DNA of 64,000 nucleotides from Leisingera aquaemixtae. Its GTDB lineage: Bacteria > Pseudomonadota > Alphaproteobacteria > Rhodobacterales > Rhodobacteraceae. The notes under the pieces were generated by a model. It ran no database searches. It had not been told where the DNA came from and was given only the letters and a program-made list of their open reading frames with translations. This document shows, piece after piece, positions 9,942 through 18,727 of the stretch. Each line of letters starts with the position of its first letter. The stretch's first letter is position 1. The position numbers and the translations under genes are program-made. The stretch spans positions 419,977 to 483,976 of the forward strand of contig NZ_CYSR01000021.1 of the NCBI RefSeq assembly GCF_001458395.1, written 5' to 3'.

Positions 9942-11753
9942 ATGAGCCAGCTCAATGACACTCTTCTGCGCGTGACCGATCGGATCATTGCCCGTAGCGA
10001 AACCACCCGGGCCGCCTATCTGGACCGAATGCACCGGGCCGCGGAAAAGGGCCCGGCCCGCGCCCATCTGTCCTGCAGCGGCCAGGCTCATGCCTATGCC
10101 GCCTCCGGTGGCGACAAGGCGCAACTGGTCGAGCGCAAAGCAGGCGACCTCGGCATCGTCACCGCCTATAACGACATGCTGTCCGCCCATCAGCCCTTTG
10201 AGCATTATCCGGCCCTGATCAGGCAGGCAGCCCGCGAGGCTGGCGGCACCGCGCAGGTGGCCGGCGGGGTGCCAGCCATGTGCGATGGCGTCACCCAGGG
10301 TGAGGCGGGCATGGAGCTGAGCCTGTTTTCCCGCGATGTGATTGCGCTGGCCGCCTCAGTTGCGCTCAGCCACGCGACATTCGACGCTGCGGTCTATCTG
10401 GGGGTTTGCGACAAGATCGTGCCCGGGCTGGTCATTGCCGCCCAGGCCTTCGGCCATCTTCCCACTGTCTTCCTGCCTGCAGGCCCCATGGCCAGCGGAT
10501 TGGCCAATGACGAAAAGGCCAAAGTCCGCCAGCAGTTTGCAGCGGGTGAAATTGACCGGGATACGCTGCTGGCTGCTGAGATGGCCGCCTATCACGGGCC
10601 GGGCACCTGCACCTTTTACGGCACAGCCAACACCAACCAAATGCTGATGGAATTCATGGGGCTGCACCTGCCAGGCGCCAGCTTCGTGCCGCCAGACACC
10701 GCGCTGCGCGATGCCCTGACCCAGGAAGGCGCCAAACGCGCCTTGTCGCTCAGTGCGCTTGGCAATCACTACACGCCAGTCTGCAGCATTCTTGATGAAA
10801 GGGCCTTTGTGAACGGCATCGTCGGGCTGAATGCCACTGGCGGTTCGACCAACCTGCTAATCCACCTGGTTGCCATGGCACGTGCGGGCGGGATCGTGCT
10901 CGACTGGCAAGATTTCTCGGATCTCTCCGAAGTCACCCCGCTAATGGCGCGAGTCTATCCCAACGGGCTTGCGGATGTGAACCATTTCCATGCCGCAGGC
11001 GGCCTTGGTTACATGATCGGCCGCTTGCTGGAAGCCGGGCAGCTGCATCCGGACACCATGACCGTGGCAGGCGAGGGGCTGGAGAATTACACTCAGGAGC
11101 CTGTGCTGGACGATAGCGTTCTGGCCTGGCGCAAGGGTGCGGGCCGCAGTCTGAACGAGGCCATCCTGCGCCCGCCACACGATCCGTTCCAGCCGACCGG
11201 CGGCCTGAAGCGTTTGGCCGGCAATCTTGGCACCGCGGTCATGAAGGTTTCTGCCGTGGCGCCTGAACATCAGGTAGTCGAGGCGCCGGTGCGCGTCTTC
11301 GCCGATCAGAACGAAGTCAAAGCCGCTTTCAAAGCCGGTGAATTCACCGGGGATGTGATAGTGGTCGTGCGCTTCCAGGGGCCAAAGGCCAACGGCATGC
11401 CTGAGCTGCACAGCCTGACGCCGCTGCTGGCGATCCTGCAGGGCCGCGGCCAGAAGGTTGCACTGGTCACCGATGGCCGCATGTCCGGCGCCTCAGGAAA
11501 GGTGCCCGCCGCGATCCATGTCAGCCCTGAAGCCGTCGACGGCGGCGCAATTGCCCGCCTGCAGGACGGCGACCTCCTGCGTGTGGATGCCACAGCCGGA
11601 ACACTCGATATCCTGACCGAAGGTGTCTGCGAGCGCCCGGCGGCGGTTGCGGACCTGACCGCCAATCAGTCCGGGACCGGCCGCGATCTGTTCGCAGCCT
11701 TCAGAAACTCTGTCAGCGCCGCAACGGACGGCGCCTCCATTTTCGGAGCCTGA
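9942..11753 (+). CDS. edd: 6-phosphogluconate dehydratase
   Basis: A 603-residue member of the IlvD/Edd family with a [4Fe-4S] cluster. It dehydrates 6-phosphogluconate to KDPG. Cluster cysteines are expected in [17 protein letters not shown] and [12 protein letters not shown]. The C-terminal swivelling domain contains [18 protein letters not shown]. Length is normal for the family. The ATG follows AGGGAGCG, and eda starts three bases after its stop. Confidence 0.94.
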   Translation: MSQLNDTLLRVTDRIIARSETTRAAYLDRMHRAAEKGPARAHLSCSGQAHAYAASGGDKAQLVERKAGDLGIVTAYNDMLSAHQPFEHYPALIRQAAREAGGTAQVAGGVPAMCDGVTQGEAGMELSLFSRDVIALAASVALSHATFDAAVYLGVCDKIVPGLVIAAQAFGHLPTVFLPAGPMASGLANDEKAKVRQQFAAGEIDRDTLLAAEMAAYHGPGTCTFYGTANTNQMLMEFMGLHLPGASFVPPDTALRDALTQEGAKRALSLSALGNHYTPVCSILDERAFVNGIVGLNATGGSTNLLIHLVAMARAGGIVLDWQDFSDLSEVTPLMARVYPNGLADVNHFHAAGGLGYMIGRLLEAGQLHPDTMTVAGEGLENYTQEPVLDDSVLAWRKGAGRSLNEAILRPPHDPFQPTGGLKRLAGNLGTAVMKVSAVAPEHQVVEAPVRVFADQNEVKAAFKAGEFTGDVIVVVRFQGPKANGMPELHSLTPLLAILQGRGQKVALVTDGRMSGASGKVPAAIHVSPEAVDGGAIARLQDGDLLRVDATAGTLDILTEGVCERPAAVADLTANQSGTGRDLFAAFRNSVSAATDGASIFGA

Positions 11754-11756
11754 TCC

Positions 11757-12410
11757 ATGACTCTGTCCCCCAAAGAAGCCAGCCGGCTGACCCGCGAAAT
11801 CTGCGGCCTTGCCCCGATTGTTCCGGTGCTGGTTATTGAAGATGTCTCCACAGCCCGCCCGCTGGCCGAAGTGCTGGTCGCGGGAGGGCTCCCCGCCCTG
11901 GAAGTCACCCTGCGCACCCCGGACGCGCTGGAGGCGATCCGCGCCATGTCCGGGGTTCCGGGCGGCCATGTCGGCGCCGGCACGCTGATCACGCCGGAGG
12001 ATGTCCGCGCCGCCAAGGCCGCCGGAGCAGCTTTCGGGGTTTCACCCGGTGCGACCGATGAGCTTCTGGCTGCCTGCGACGCGGAACAGCTGCCGCTGCT
12101 GCCGGGCGCTGCAACCGCGACCGAGGCCATGCGGTTGCTGGCGCGGGGCTACGGAATGCTCAAGTTTTTTCCTGCGGAGGCGTCAGGCGGCGCCCCGGCT
12201 TTGAAGGCCATCGGCGCACCGCTGCCGCAAATCACCTTTTGCCCCACCGGCGGCATCAGTCCCGCAAACGCTGAAAATTATCTGTCCCTCAGCAACGTGC
12301 TGTGTGCGGGGGGCAGCTGGGTTGCGCCAAAGGATCTGATTGCGGCCGGGAACTGGGACGGAATTGAATTGCTTGCCAGACAGGCCGCGCAACTGGGGGG
12401 AAGCACATGA
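11757..12410 (+). CDS. eda: 2-dehydro-3-deoxy-phosphogluconate (KDPG) aldolase
   Basis: A 217-residue class I aldolase that splits KDPG into pyruvate and glyceraldehyde-3-phosphate. Conserved features are the catalytic Glu in LEVTLRTPDAL, GAGTLITPEDV, the Schiff-base Lys in MLKFFPAEASGG and the phosphate site CPTGGISPANAENYL. Its stop overlaps the pgi start (ATGA). Confidence 0.94.
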   Translation: MTLSPKEASRLTREICGLAPIVPVLVIEDVSTARPLAEVLVAGGLPALEVTLRTPDALEAIRAMSGVPGGHVGAGTLITPEDVRAAKAAGAAFGVSPGATDELLAACDAEQLPLLPGAATATEAMRLLARGYGMLKFFPAEASGGAPALKAIGAPLPQITFCPTGGISPANAENYLSLSNVLCAGGSWVAPKDLIAAGNWDGIELLARQAAQLGGST

Positions 12411-14014
12411 TGGATATCTGGACCAAGCTGCAGGAGAACCACAGCGCGGCAGAAGGGCGGACGATCATTTCCTTGTTCGACGACCCGCAGCGCTTTGACA
12501 GGTTTTCGGTTGAAGCAGACGGGCTGCTGCTGGACTTCTCAAAGACCAGCATCGACGGTGCGGCACTTGATCTGCTGCTGGAACTGGCCGAGATGCGGGA
12601 CGTTGCCGGCCAGCGCGATGCCATGTTCCGCGGCGAGCGGATCAACCGGTCCGAAGACCGGGCGGTGCTTCATACTGCCCTGCGCGCCGGAGATGGTGAG
12701 CCGCTGGTGGTTGATGGCGAGGACGTGCGTCCGGGGATAAGGAAAACCCTGCAAGCGATGGAGGATTTTGCCGACGGCATCCGCTCGGGCCGCATCGCAA
12801 CCGAAGGGGGCGGGGCATTCACCGATGTCGTGAATATCGGCATCGGCGGCTCCGACCTCGGGCCAGTCATGGCCGTCCGGGCGCTGAGCCCCTATCACAG
12901 CGGACCGCGCTGCCACTTCGTTTCGAACGTCGACGGCGCCCAGATCTCGGACACGCTGCGCAAGCTCGATCCCCGCTCGACGCTGGTCATCATCGCGTCA
13001 AAGACCTTCACCACGATTGAGACGATGACCAATGCCGAAACGGCGATCAGCTGGCTGAAGAATGCGCTGGGGGACGCAGCCGTTTCTCATCTGGCCGCCG
13101 TATCCACTGCGCTGGACAAGACCGCCGGCATGGGTGTCAGCCCAGAGCGTGTTTTTGGCTTTTCCGATTGGGTTGGCGGCCGCTACTCGCTTTGGGGGCC
13201 AGTGGGAGTTCCGATCATGCTGGCCATCGGGCCAGCGGAGTTTCGCAACTTTCTGGCGGGTGCCCGGGCGATGGATACACATTTCGTGACCGCTCCCGCG
13301 CGGGAAAACATGCCCTTGCTTATGGGGCTCGTAGGGATTTGGCACCGCAACATCTGCCGCTATCCGACACGTGCAATCCTGCCTTACGACCAGCGTCTGG
13401 CCAAATTGCCCGCCTACCTTCAGCAGCTTGACATGGAGAGCAACGGCAAGCGTGTTTCAAACGGCGGGGACCAGTTGGTACGCGGCTCTGGACCCGTTGT
13501 TTGGGGCGAAGCCGGAACCAACGGACAGCATGCGTTTTATCAGCTTTTGCACCAGGGAACCGAAATCATCCCCGCTGAGTTTCTGGTGGCTTCGCGCAGT
13601 CATGAACCCAGTCTGCGGGAACATCATGATTTGCTGAAGGCGAATTGCCTGGCCCAATCCGAAGCCCTGATGCTTGGCCGCTCCTTGGAGCAGGCCTTGG
13701 AGATTGCTGCAGCGCTTGGGTATACCGGTGACGAGCAGCGCGTCCAAGCGGCATACCGGACCTTTCCAGGCAACCGCCCTTCGATGACGCTGGCCTATCC
13801 GCTGCTGACGCCGTACTCCCTCGGCCAGATCATCGCGCTGTACGAACACCGGGTGTTCGTTGAAGGCGCCATTTGGGGGATCAATTCCTTTGATCAATGG
13901 GGAGTGGAATTGGGCAAGGAACTGGCCAGCGCCCTGGTGCCAATGATCAAGGGCGCCTCATCTGAGGGCAAGGACCCGTCAACAATTGCTCTGATCCGGA
14001 AACTGTCTGCGTGA
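12407..14014 (+). CDS. pgi: glucose-6-phosphate isomerase
   Basis: A 535-residue enzyme interconverting fructose-6-phosphate and glucose-6-phosphate. Here it links the fructokinase product to Zwf. Signatures include SKTFTTIETMTNAE, the substrate site NIGIGGSDLGP, and GQHAFYQLLHQGT with the catalytic His. It is translationally coupled to eda by a four-base overlap. A second ATG immediately follows the first, so the start could be at 12410. It is the last clear gene of the sugar block. Confidence 0.94.
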   Translation: MMDIWTKLQENHSAAEGRTIISLFDDPQRFDRFSVEADGLLLDFSKTSIDGAALDLLLELAEMRDVAGQRDAMFRGERINRSEDRAVLHTALRAGDGEPLVVDGEDVRPGIRKTLQAMEDFADGIRSGRIATEGGGAFTDVVNIGIGGSDLGPVMAVRALSPYHSGPRCHFVSNVDGAQISDTLRKLDPRSTLVIIASKTFTTIETMTNAETAISWLKNALGDAAVSHLAAVSTALDKTAGMGVSPERVFGFSDWVGGRYSLWGPVGVPIMLAIGPAEFRNFLAGARAMDTHFVTAPARENMPLLMGLVGIWHRNICRYPTRAILPYDQRLAKLPAYLQQLDMESNGKRVSNGGDQLVRGSGPVVWGEAGTNGQHAFYQLLHQGTEIIPAEFLVASRSHEPSLREHHDLLKANCLAQSEALMLGRSLEQALEIAAALGYTGDEQRVQAAYRTFPGNRPSMTLAYPLLTPYSLGQIIALYEHRVFVEGAIWGINSFDQWGVELGKELASALVPMIKGASSEGKDPSTIALIRKLSA

Positions 14015-14287
14015 ATGACCCCTTGGATCACCCAGTTGTCGACGAACGCCGCCAATACCAAGGTGCGGGACATTCACAAACGGGCGTTGCGCACATTTTC
14101 CGCAATCTGGACATTCATGTTTGGCGCAGCGAACGGCTGCTTCCCGCCCTGTTTACACGAGTTCCGCGAACGGCCCTTTGCCATTTCCCAAATCAAGCTT
14201 TCGCTTGTGGCCATGCAGCTGCCCCAAATCAACCTTTCCCGTGACAGTTACCGGAGCAGCCTCTATTTTGGGCGCAGGGAGACCCGG
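14015..14287. other. intergenic stretch without a supported gene
   Basis: Open frames of 77 and 100 codons exist here, but neither has a ribosome site or a recognisable motif. The segment around 14109-14140 resembles one at 44134-44165 (shared ACATTCATG followed by GCGC.GCGAA), so it may hold a degenerate dispersed repeat. Confidence 0.4.
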
Positions 14288-14602
14288 ATGACACGTTTCG
14301 AAGTTTTGCAGGAGTAGCGCAGGCAACTGCATCTGAAGGCGGCAAAAGCCGCCTGGCAGACGATTCATTCGGAATTGGCACGCAAAGGGATCGCACATGA
14401 GCTTTTCGGATCCCTCGCTAAGGGGGATTTCCGAGAGCACTCGGACATTGACCTAATGATCCTGGGCAAGCTGTCTTGCGGGGAGCGCGCAATGGTCCGC
14501 AGGTTCGCGGAAGACACCGCTTCAAACGCCCGGGTCAAACTGGACCTGCACTTTGCGGAAGACCTCACTGAAAGGACGCTGTCGGCCCTTCTTGAGCATT
14601 GA
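14288..14602 (+). pseudogene. minimal nucleotidyltransferase (MNT-type) interrupted by an in-frame TAG
   Basis: Reading from ATG at 14288, the frame gives MTRFEVLQE, then TAG (14315-14317), then continues without interruption to the stop at 14602. The downstream part carries the pol-beta nucleotidyltransferase motif, GS, ten residues, then DID (GSLAKGDFREHSDIDLMI), and a third acidic residue in VKLDLHF. The total of about 104 codons matches small MNT-fold proteins, which often act as antitoxins beside HEPN toxins. No HEPN partner is visible. A shorter protein could start at a TTG at 14375, but it would lose the first helix. Confidence 0.65.
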
Positions 14603-14681
14603 ACTTCAGGCTAGGTCGCGTTGACAACAGGAGGTCATACTGGGTTGAGCGGCAAACAATATTGGGCTCAAGGAATTGCAA

Positions 14682-14747
14682 ATGACCGCTGAAAGCAATC
14701 CAGTTTCGCATGTACCCACCCAGAAAGCGAGGAAGGCGGAGCACTAG
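14682..14747 (+). CDS. putative 21-residue micro-protein
   Basis: ATG at 14682 is preceded by AAGGA at seven bases and runs for 21 codons to TAG at 14745. The peptide begins MTAESNPVSHVP and ends KARKAEH, so it is basic and hydrophilic. Its last codons lie inside the ascending arm of a strong terminator hairpin, a layout expected of a compact stand-alone message. A TTGACA hexamer at 14621 could be a -35 element. No family recognised. Confidence 0.4.
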   Translation: MTAESNPVSHVPTQKARKAEH

Positions 14748-14763
14748 CTCCGCCTTCTTTGAT
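14732..14763 (+). terminator. rho-independent terminator
   Basis: GAAGGCGGAGC (14732-14742), loop ACTA, then its exact complement GCTCCGCCTTC (14747-14757), followed by TTTGATT. This is an 11-bp perfect stem. It would end transcription of the micro-ORF or the sugar block. Confidence 0.75.
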
Positions 14764-14895
14764 TGGTGAGGTACTTTGCCGCCCAAACGGACAGTTCTAC
14801 AGCGCCGTAGAAGCCTAGATCAAAAACCCGTTTTTTGTCGCAAAGACGCAGTTCCGCTGTCGGACGTCATACACTGACTCTTACACCGCTTCCCC

Positions 14896-17193
14896 TCACC
14901 CGCACTTCGAGTGGCCGCAACTGCGGCAGGTCATGCAGCCTTCGACCATCTGCATGTCGTACTGGCCGCAGCTTGGGCACGCCTTGCCGCGGGGCTGGTT
15001 AAGGTTCACCACTTGCGCCTGCGGGTCGGACTTCAGGCCCATGCCCTCGCCCTCCAGGAAACCGGTCTTGACCAGATGCGTCTCGATCACGCCGCCGATC
15101 GCGGCCAGGATCGAGGGGATGTACTTGCCCTGCACCCAGGCGCCGCCGCGCGGGTCGAACACCGCTTTCAGCTCCTCGACCACAAAAGACACGTCGCCGC
15201 CGCGGCGGAACACCGCCGAGATCATCCGGGTCAGCGCCAGGGTCCAGGCGTAATGCTCCATGTTCTTGGAATTGATGAAGACCTCGAACGGGCGGCGGTG
15301 GCCGTTGATGATGATGTCGTTGATGGTCAGGTAGATCGCGTGCTCAGAATCCGGCCACTTCAGCTTGTAGGTATGGCCCTCCAGCGACTGCGGGCGGTCC
15401 AGAGGCTCGGACATGTAGACGACCTCGGCCCCGTTCTCGTCGAAATCGCTCTCATGCGGCGCCTTGGCGGTCTCGCCCGGCGCGGTATCTGCGCTCTCGC
15501 TCACCGTCAGGACCGATCCGGTCACGTCATTCGGGCGGTAGGTGGTGCAGCCCTTGCAGCCCTGGTCCCAGGCCTGCATGTAGACGTCCTTGAAGTCGTC
15601 GAAAGAGATGTCTTCCGGGCAGTTGATGGTCTTGGAGATCGAGCTGTCGATCCATTTCTGTGCCGCCGCCTGCATCTTGACGTGGGCCGCGGGCGAAAGC
15701 GTCTGGGCGTTGACGAAGTATTCGGGCAGCTTGGCGTCCGCGCCGAACTTCTCGCGGAACATCTGAACCGCGTAGTCGACCACTTCCTCCTCGGTGCGGC
15801 TGCCGTCCTTCTGCAGAACCTTGCGGGTATAGGCATAGGCAAACACCGGCTCGATACCTGAGGACACGTTGCCTGCATAAAGCGAAATGGTGCCGGTCGG
15901 CGCGATCGAGGTCAGCAGCGCGTTGCGGATACCGTGCTCGCGGATGGCGTCGCGCACGTCCTCGTCCATGTTCAGCATGTTGCCGGAGTTCAGGTACTTC
16001 TCGGCATCAAACAGCGGGAAGGCGCCTTTTTCCTTGGCCAATTCCACCGACGCCAGATAGGCGGCGCGGGCGATCGCGTGCAGCCATTCGTCGGTCTGAC
16101 GCGCCGCCTCGTCGGAGCCGTATTCCAGCCCCAGCATCAAGAGCGCATCGGCGAGGCCGGTGACACCCAGGCCGATCCGGCGCTTGTTCCGGGCCTCCTC
16201 CGCCTGTGCGTCCAGCGGGAACTTGGACACGTCGACCACATTGTCCATCATGCGTACCGCGGTGGCGACCAACTCCTGCATCGCGTCCTGGTCCAGATGC
16301 GCGTCTTTTTCAAACGGGCTGGCCACCAGCCGCGCCATGTTGATCGAGCCGAGCAGGCAGGCGCCATAGGGCGGCAGCGGCTGCTCGCCGCAGGGGTTGG
16401 TGGCGCAGATGGTCTCAATATAGTTGAGGTTGTTGGCCTTGTTGATGCGGTCGATGAAGATCACACCCGGTTCGGCATAATCATAGGTCGCCTGCATGAT
16501 CTTGTTCCACAGGTCGCGCGCCTCGACGGTGTGATAGACCTTGCCGTCGAACTGCAGCTCCCACGAGCCGTCGGCCTTCACCGCTTCCATGAAGGCATCG
16601 GTGACCAGCACCGACATGTTGAACATGCGCAGGCGCGCGGCGTCGGATTTGGCGGTGATGAACTGCTCGATATCCGGGTGGTCGCAGCGCATGGTCGCCA
16701 TCATCGCACCGCGGCGCGAGCCGGCGGACATGATGGTGCGGCACATCGCGTCCCACACATCCATGAAGCTGAGCGGGCCGGAGGCATCCGCCGCCACGCC
16801 CTTCACATCGGCGCCGCGCGGCCGGATGGTCGAGAAGTCATAGCCGATGCCGCCGCCCTGCTGCATCGTCAGCGCCGCCTCTTTCAGCATGTCGAAGATG
16901 CCCGACATGCTGTCCGGGATGGTGCCCATCACAAAGCAGTTGAACAGGGTCACCTGACGCGCGGTGCCTGCCCCCGCGGTGATCCGGCCCGCGGGCAGGT
17001 ATTTGAAATCCTCCAGCGCGGCATAGAATTTCTCTTCCCACGCGTCCGGCTTTTTCTCCGCCCGCGCCAGATCCCGCGCGATCCGCCGCCAGGTGTCTTC
17101 GACGGTCACGTCGATCGGCGCGCCATCGGCCTGCTTGAAACGGTACTTCATATCCCAGATCTGCTCGGCGATGGGGGCGGCAAAGCGGCTCAT
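14896..17193 (-). CDS. nrdJ: adenosylcobalamin-dependent (class II) ribonucleotide reductase
   Basis: A 765-residue enzyme that reduces ribonucleotides to deoxyribonucleotides using coenzyme B12, so it works with or without oxygen. The active-site loop contains NPCGEQPLPPYGACLLGSIN, and glycyl-radical or diiron partners are not needed. PTGTISLYAGNVSSGIEP is also typical. The C-terminus ends in a Cys-rich tail (CPSCGQ, CMTCRSCGHSKCG) that may bind zinc or relay electrons. Two NrdR-like boxes overlap its probable promoter. Confidence 0.92.
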   Translation of the reverse strand: MSRFAAPIAEQIWDMKYRFKQADGAPIDVTVEDTWRRIARDLARAEKKPDAWEEKFYAALEDFKYLPAGRITAGAGTARQVTLFNCFVMGTIPDSMSGIFDMLKEAALTMQQGGGIGYDFSTIRPRGADVKGVAADASGPLSFMDVWDAMCRTIMSAGSRRGAMMATMRCDHPDIEQFITAKSDAARLRMFNMSVLVTDAFMEAVKADGSWELQFDGKVYHTVEARDLWNKIMQATYDYAEPGVIFIDRINKANNLNYIETICATNPCGEQPLPPYGACLLGSINMARLVASPFEKDAHLDQDAMQELVATAVRMMDNVVDVSKFPLDAQAEEARNKRRIGLGVTGLADALLMLGLEYGSDEAARQTDEWLHAIARAAYLASVELAKEKGAFPLFDAEKYLNSGNMLNMDEDVRDAIREHGIRNALLTSIAPTGTISLYAGNVSSGIEPVFAYAYTRKVLQKDGSRTEEEVVDYAVQMFREKFGADAKLPEYFVNAQTLSPAAHVKMQAAAQKWIDSSISKTINCPEDISFDDFKDVYMQAWDQGCKGCTTYRPNDVTGSVLTVSESADTAPGETAKAPHESDFDENGAEVVYMSEPLDRPQSLEGHTYKLKWPDSEHAIYLTINDIIINGHRRPFEVFINSKNMEHYAWTLALTRMISAVFRRGGDVSFVVEELKAVFDPRGGAWVQGKYIPSILAAIGGVIETHLVKTGFLEGEGMGLKSDPQAQVVNLNQPRGKACPSCGQYDMQMVEGCMTCRSCGHSKCG

Positions 17194-17326
17194 GTGTCGG
17201 TCCTTTGAGTCGTACTTGTGTCGTGTTGGCGTCCAAGCGCCGGAAAAGCGGCTCCGGCACCGGGGATTTCCCCCGGCAGCGAATCCGCAAATTGTTAATG
17301 CTTTCTTGCAGCAAAAGCGTGGAGGA

Positions 17327-17373
17327 ACACAATACCTTGAAGCCAGCGATCAGTAAACTACTATATACTGTCA
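17327..17373. promoter_or_regulatory. tandem NrdR-like boxes upstream of nrdJ
   Basis: ACACAATACCTTGAAG (17327-17342) and CTACTATATACTGTCA (17358-17373) each match about 11 of 16 positions of the NrdR consensus acaCwAtATaTwGtgt. They are 31 bases apart, the spacing known for NrdR pairs. They cover the predicted -35/-10 of nrdJ, as expected for a repressor that responds to ATP/dATP. The site assignment is by eye. Confidence 0.65.
17329..17357 (-). promoter_or_regulatory. probable nrdJ promoter
   Basis: On the minus strand TTTACT (17357-17352) and TATTGT (17334-17329) are exactly 17 bases apart. Both lie within or next to the NrdR-like boxes. This would give a leader of about 130 bases before the nrdJ start. 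Confidence 0.5.
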
Positions 17374-17389
17374 GAACTCTGGACGACTC

Positions 17390-17409
17390 TGTGGGGAACC
17401 TGTGGATAA
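17390..17409 (-). promoter_or_regulatory. consensus DnaA box with a weaker neighbour
   Basis: The minus strand reads TTATCCACA at 17409-17401, a perfect DnaA box, and TTCCCCACA at 17398-17390, a poor match. They lie upstream of nrdJ and overlap the start region of the DUF1489 gene. One nine-base match can occur by chance. Confidence 0.35.
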
Positions 17410-17413
17410 ACGC

Positions 17414-17833
17414 GTGAATCTTGTGAAGCTTTCGGTGGGCACCGAAAGCGTCGAAAGCCTGATGGCCTGGCAAGCGATGCGCCGCAAAGACCTGCCCGGC
17501 GGCCTGCCCCGCCATGTCACCCGCATGTGGCCCAAGCGCGAGGCCGAAATCCTGAACGGCGGCTCGATCTACTGGGTGATCAAGGGGCTGATCCAATGCC
17601 GCCAGCGCATCCTGCGGCTGGATGAGGTGACGGGCGAGGACGGCATCCGCCGCTGCGCCATCGTGCTGGATCCGGAGATCCACCGCACCCATACGGCGCA
17701 AAAACGCCCGTTCCAGGGCTGGCGCTACCTGAAGCCCGAAGAATCGCCGGCTGACCTGCCTGCAGGCAAAAGCCAGGAAGAGCCGCTGCCGCCGGAGCTG
17801 TCGCAGGCGCTGGCCGAAATCGGCGTGATCTGA
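17414..17833 (+). CDS. DUF1489 family protein
   Basis: A protein of about 139 residues of a conserved alphaproteobacterial family of unknown function. The typical segments RHVTRMWPKREAE, GGSIYWVIKGLIQCRQRI and FQGWRYL are present. It is divergent from nrdJ. The start is uncertain: GTG at 17414 gives the usual VNLVKLSVG beginning, while GTG at 17402 has the better-placed GGGG and adds four residues. The name does not imply a known function. Confidence 0.8.
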   Translation: MNLVKLSVGTESVESLMAWQAMRRKDLPGGLPRHVTRMWPKREAEILNGGSIYWVIKGLIQCRQRILRLDEVTGEDGIRRCAIVLDPEIHRTHTAQKRPFQGWRYLKPEESPADLPAGKSQEEPLPPELSQALAEIGVI

Positions 17834-17906
17834 GCCCCCTGCCCCGGTCCCGGCGGCAGCCGCCGGGGCAGGTGGCGCCCCGCCTGCCCCGCAGCGCCGG
17901 CCGGGA

Positions 17907-18584
17907 CTATTTCAGCAAGGCCAGCAGTTCCTTGGCGGCCGCTTCCGAGGAGGCCGGATTCTGGCCGGTGACCAGCTTGCCGTCGACTTCGACGTAAGAG
18001 GCCCAGTCATCGCCCTTGCGGTAATCGGCGCCTTTGTCCTTCAGCATGTCTTCGACCAGGAAGGGCACCACATCCGTCAGGCCCACACCCTCTTCCTCGC
18101 CATTGGTGAAGCCGGTCACGCGGCGGCCCTTGACCAGCGGTTCGCCATCGGCGCCTTTGACGTGGCGGAAAACACCCGGCGCGTGGCAGACGGCCCCGAT
18201 AGGCCGGTCCGCGGCGGCAAAGCTTTCCAGCAGCTTGCGGCTGTCCGCACTCTCAGCCAAATCCCACAGCGGGCCGTGGCCGCCGGGATAAAAGACCGCA
18301 TCAAACTGACCCGCATCGACGCTGGACAGTTTCACCGTATTGGCAAGCGCCTCTTGGGCGGCATCATCCTGCTTGAACCGCCGGGTGGCATCGGTCTGGG
18401 CGTCCTCAGAGTCCGATTTCGGGTCCAGCGGCGGCTGGCCGCCTGCGGGCGAGGCCAGGGTGACCTCGGCGCCGGCATCGCGCAGCACGTAATAGGGCGC
18501 GGCGAATTCCTCCAGCCAGAAACCGGTTTTCTCCCCGGTGTCCCCCAGCTGATCGTGCGACGTCAAAACCATTAGTATCTTCAT
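17907..18584 (-). CDS. DJ-1/PfpI (Hsp31-like) family protein
   Basis: A 225-residue class I glutamine-amidotransferase-like protein. The nucleophile cysteine lies in GAVCHAPGVF, with an upstream PGGHGPLWDL loop and an N-terminal MKILMVLTSHDQ strand. The insertion before the nucleophile elbow places it with the Hsp31/glyoxalase III-like branch, whose members act as holdases or remove methylglyoxal. Which activity applies here cannot be told. It stands alone between DUF1489 and hisG. Confidence 0.85.
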   Translation of the reverse strand: MKILMVLTSHDQLGDTGEKTGFWLEEFAAPYYVLRDAGAEVTLASPAGGQPPLDPKSDSEDAQTDATRRFKQDDAAQEALANTVKLSSVDAGQFDAVFYPGGHGPLWDLAESADSRKLLESFAAADRPIGAVCHAPGVFRHVKGADGEPLVKGRRVTGFTNGEEEGVGLTDVVPFLVEDMLKDKGADYRKGDDWASYVEVDGKLVTGQNPASSEAAAKELLALLK

Positions 18585-18727
18585 AGCCTGTCCTTTCAGT
18601 TGGAGTGTACCCCACCCCAGCTAAGGCCGGCGCCGCGGATTTAAACCCGGGCGCCGGAGAAAGGCATCACGCGATGATCACGGTTTCTTGAGCGTGCGTC
18701 ACTGGCGGTGAAGTCAGGCCGCCGCGC

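Noticed and set aside
14015..14317. 100-codon + strand frame after pgi
   Set aside because: No ribosome site and no motif, and it overlaps the start of the nucleotidyltransferase frame, which has real homology.
17200..17400. Cobalamin riboswitch in the nrdJ leader
   Set aside because: No B12-box-like conserved sequence or extended structure was found in the roughly 130-base leader.
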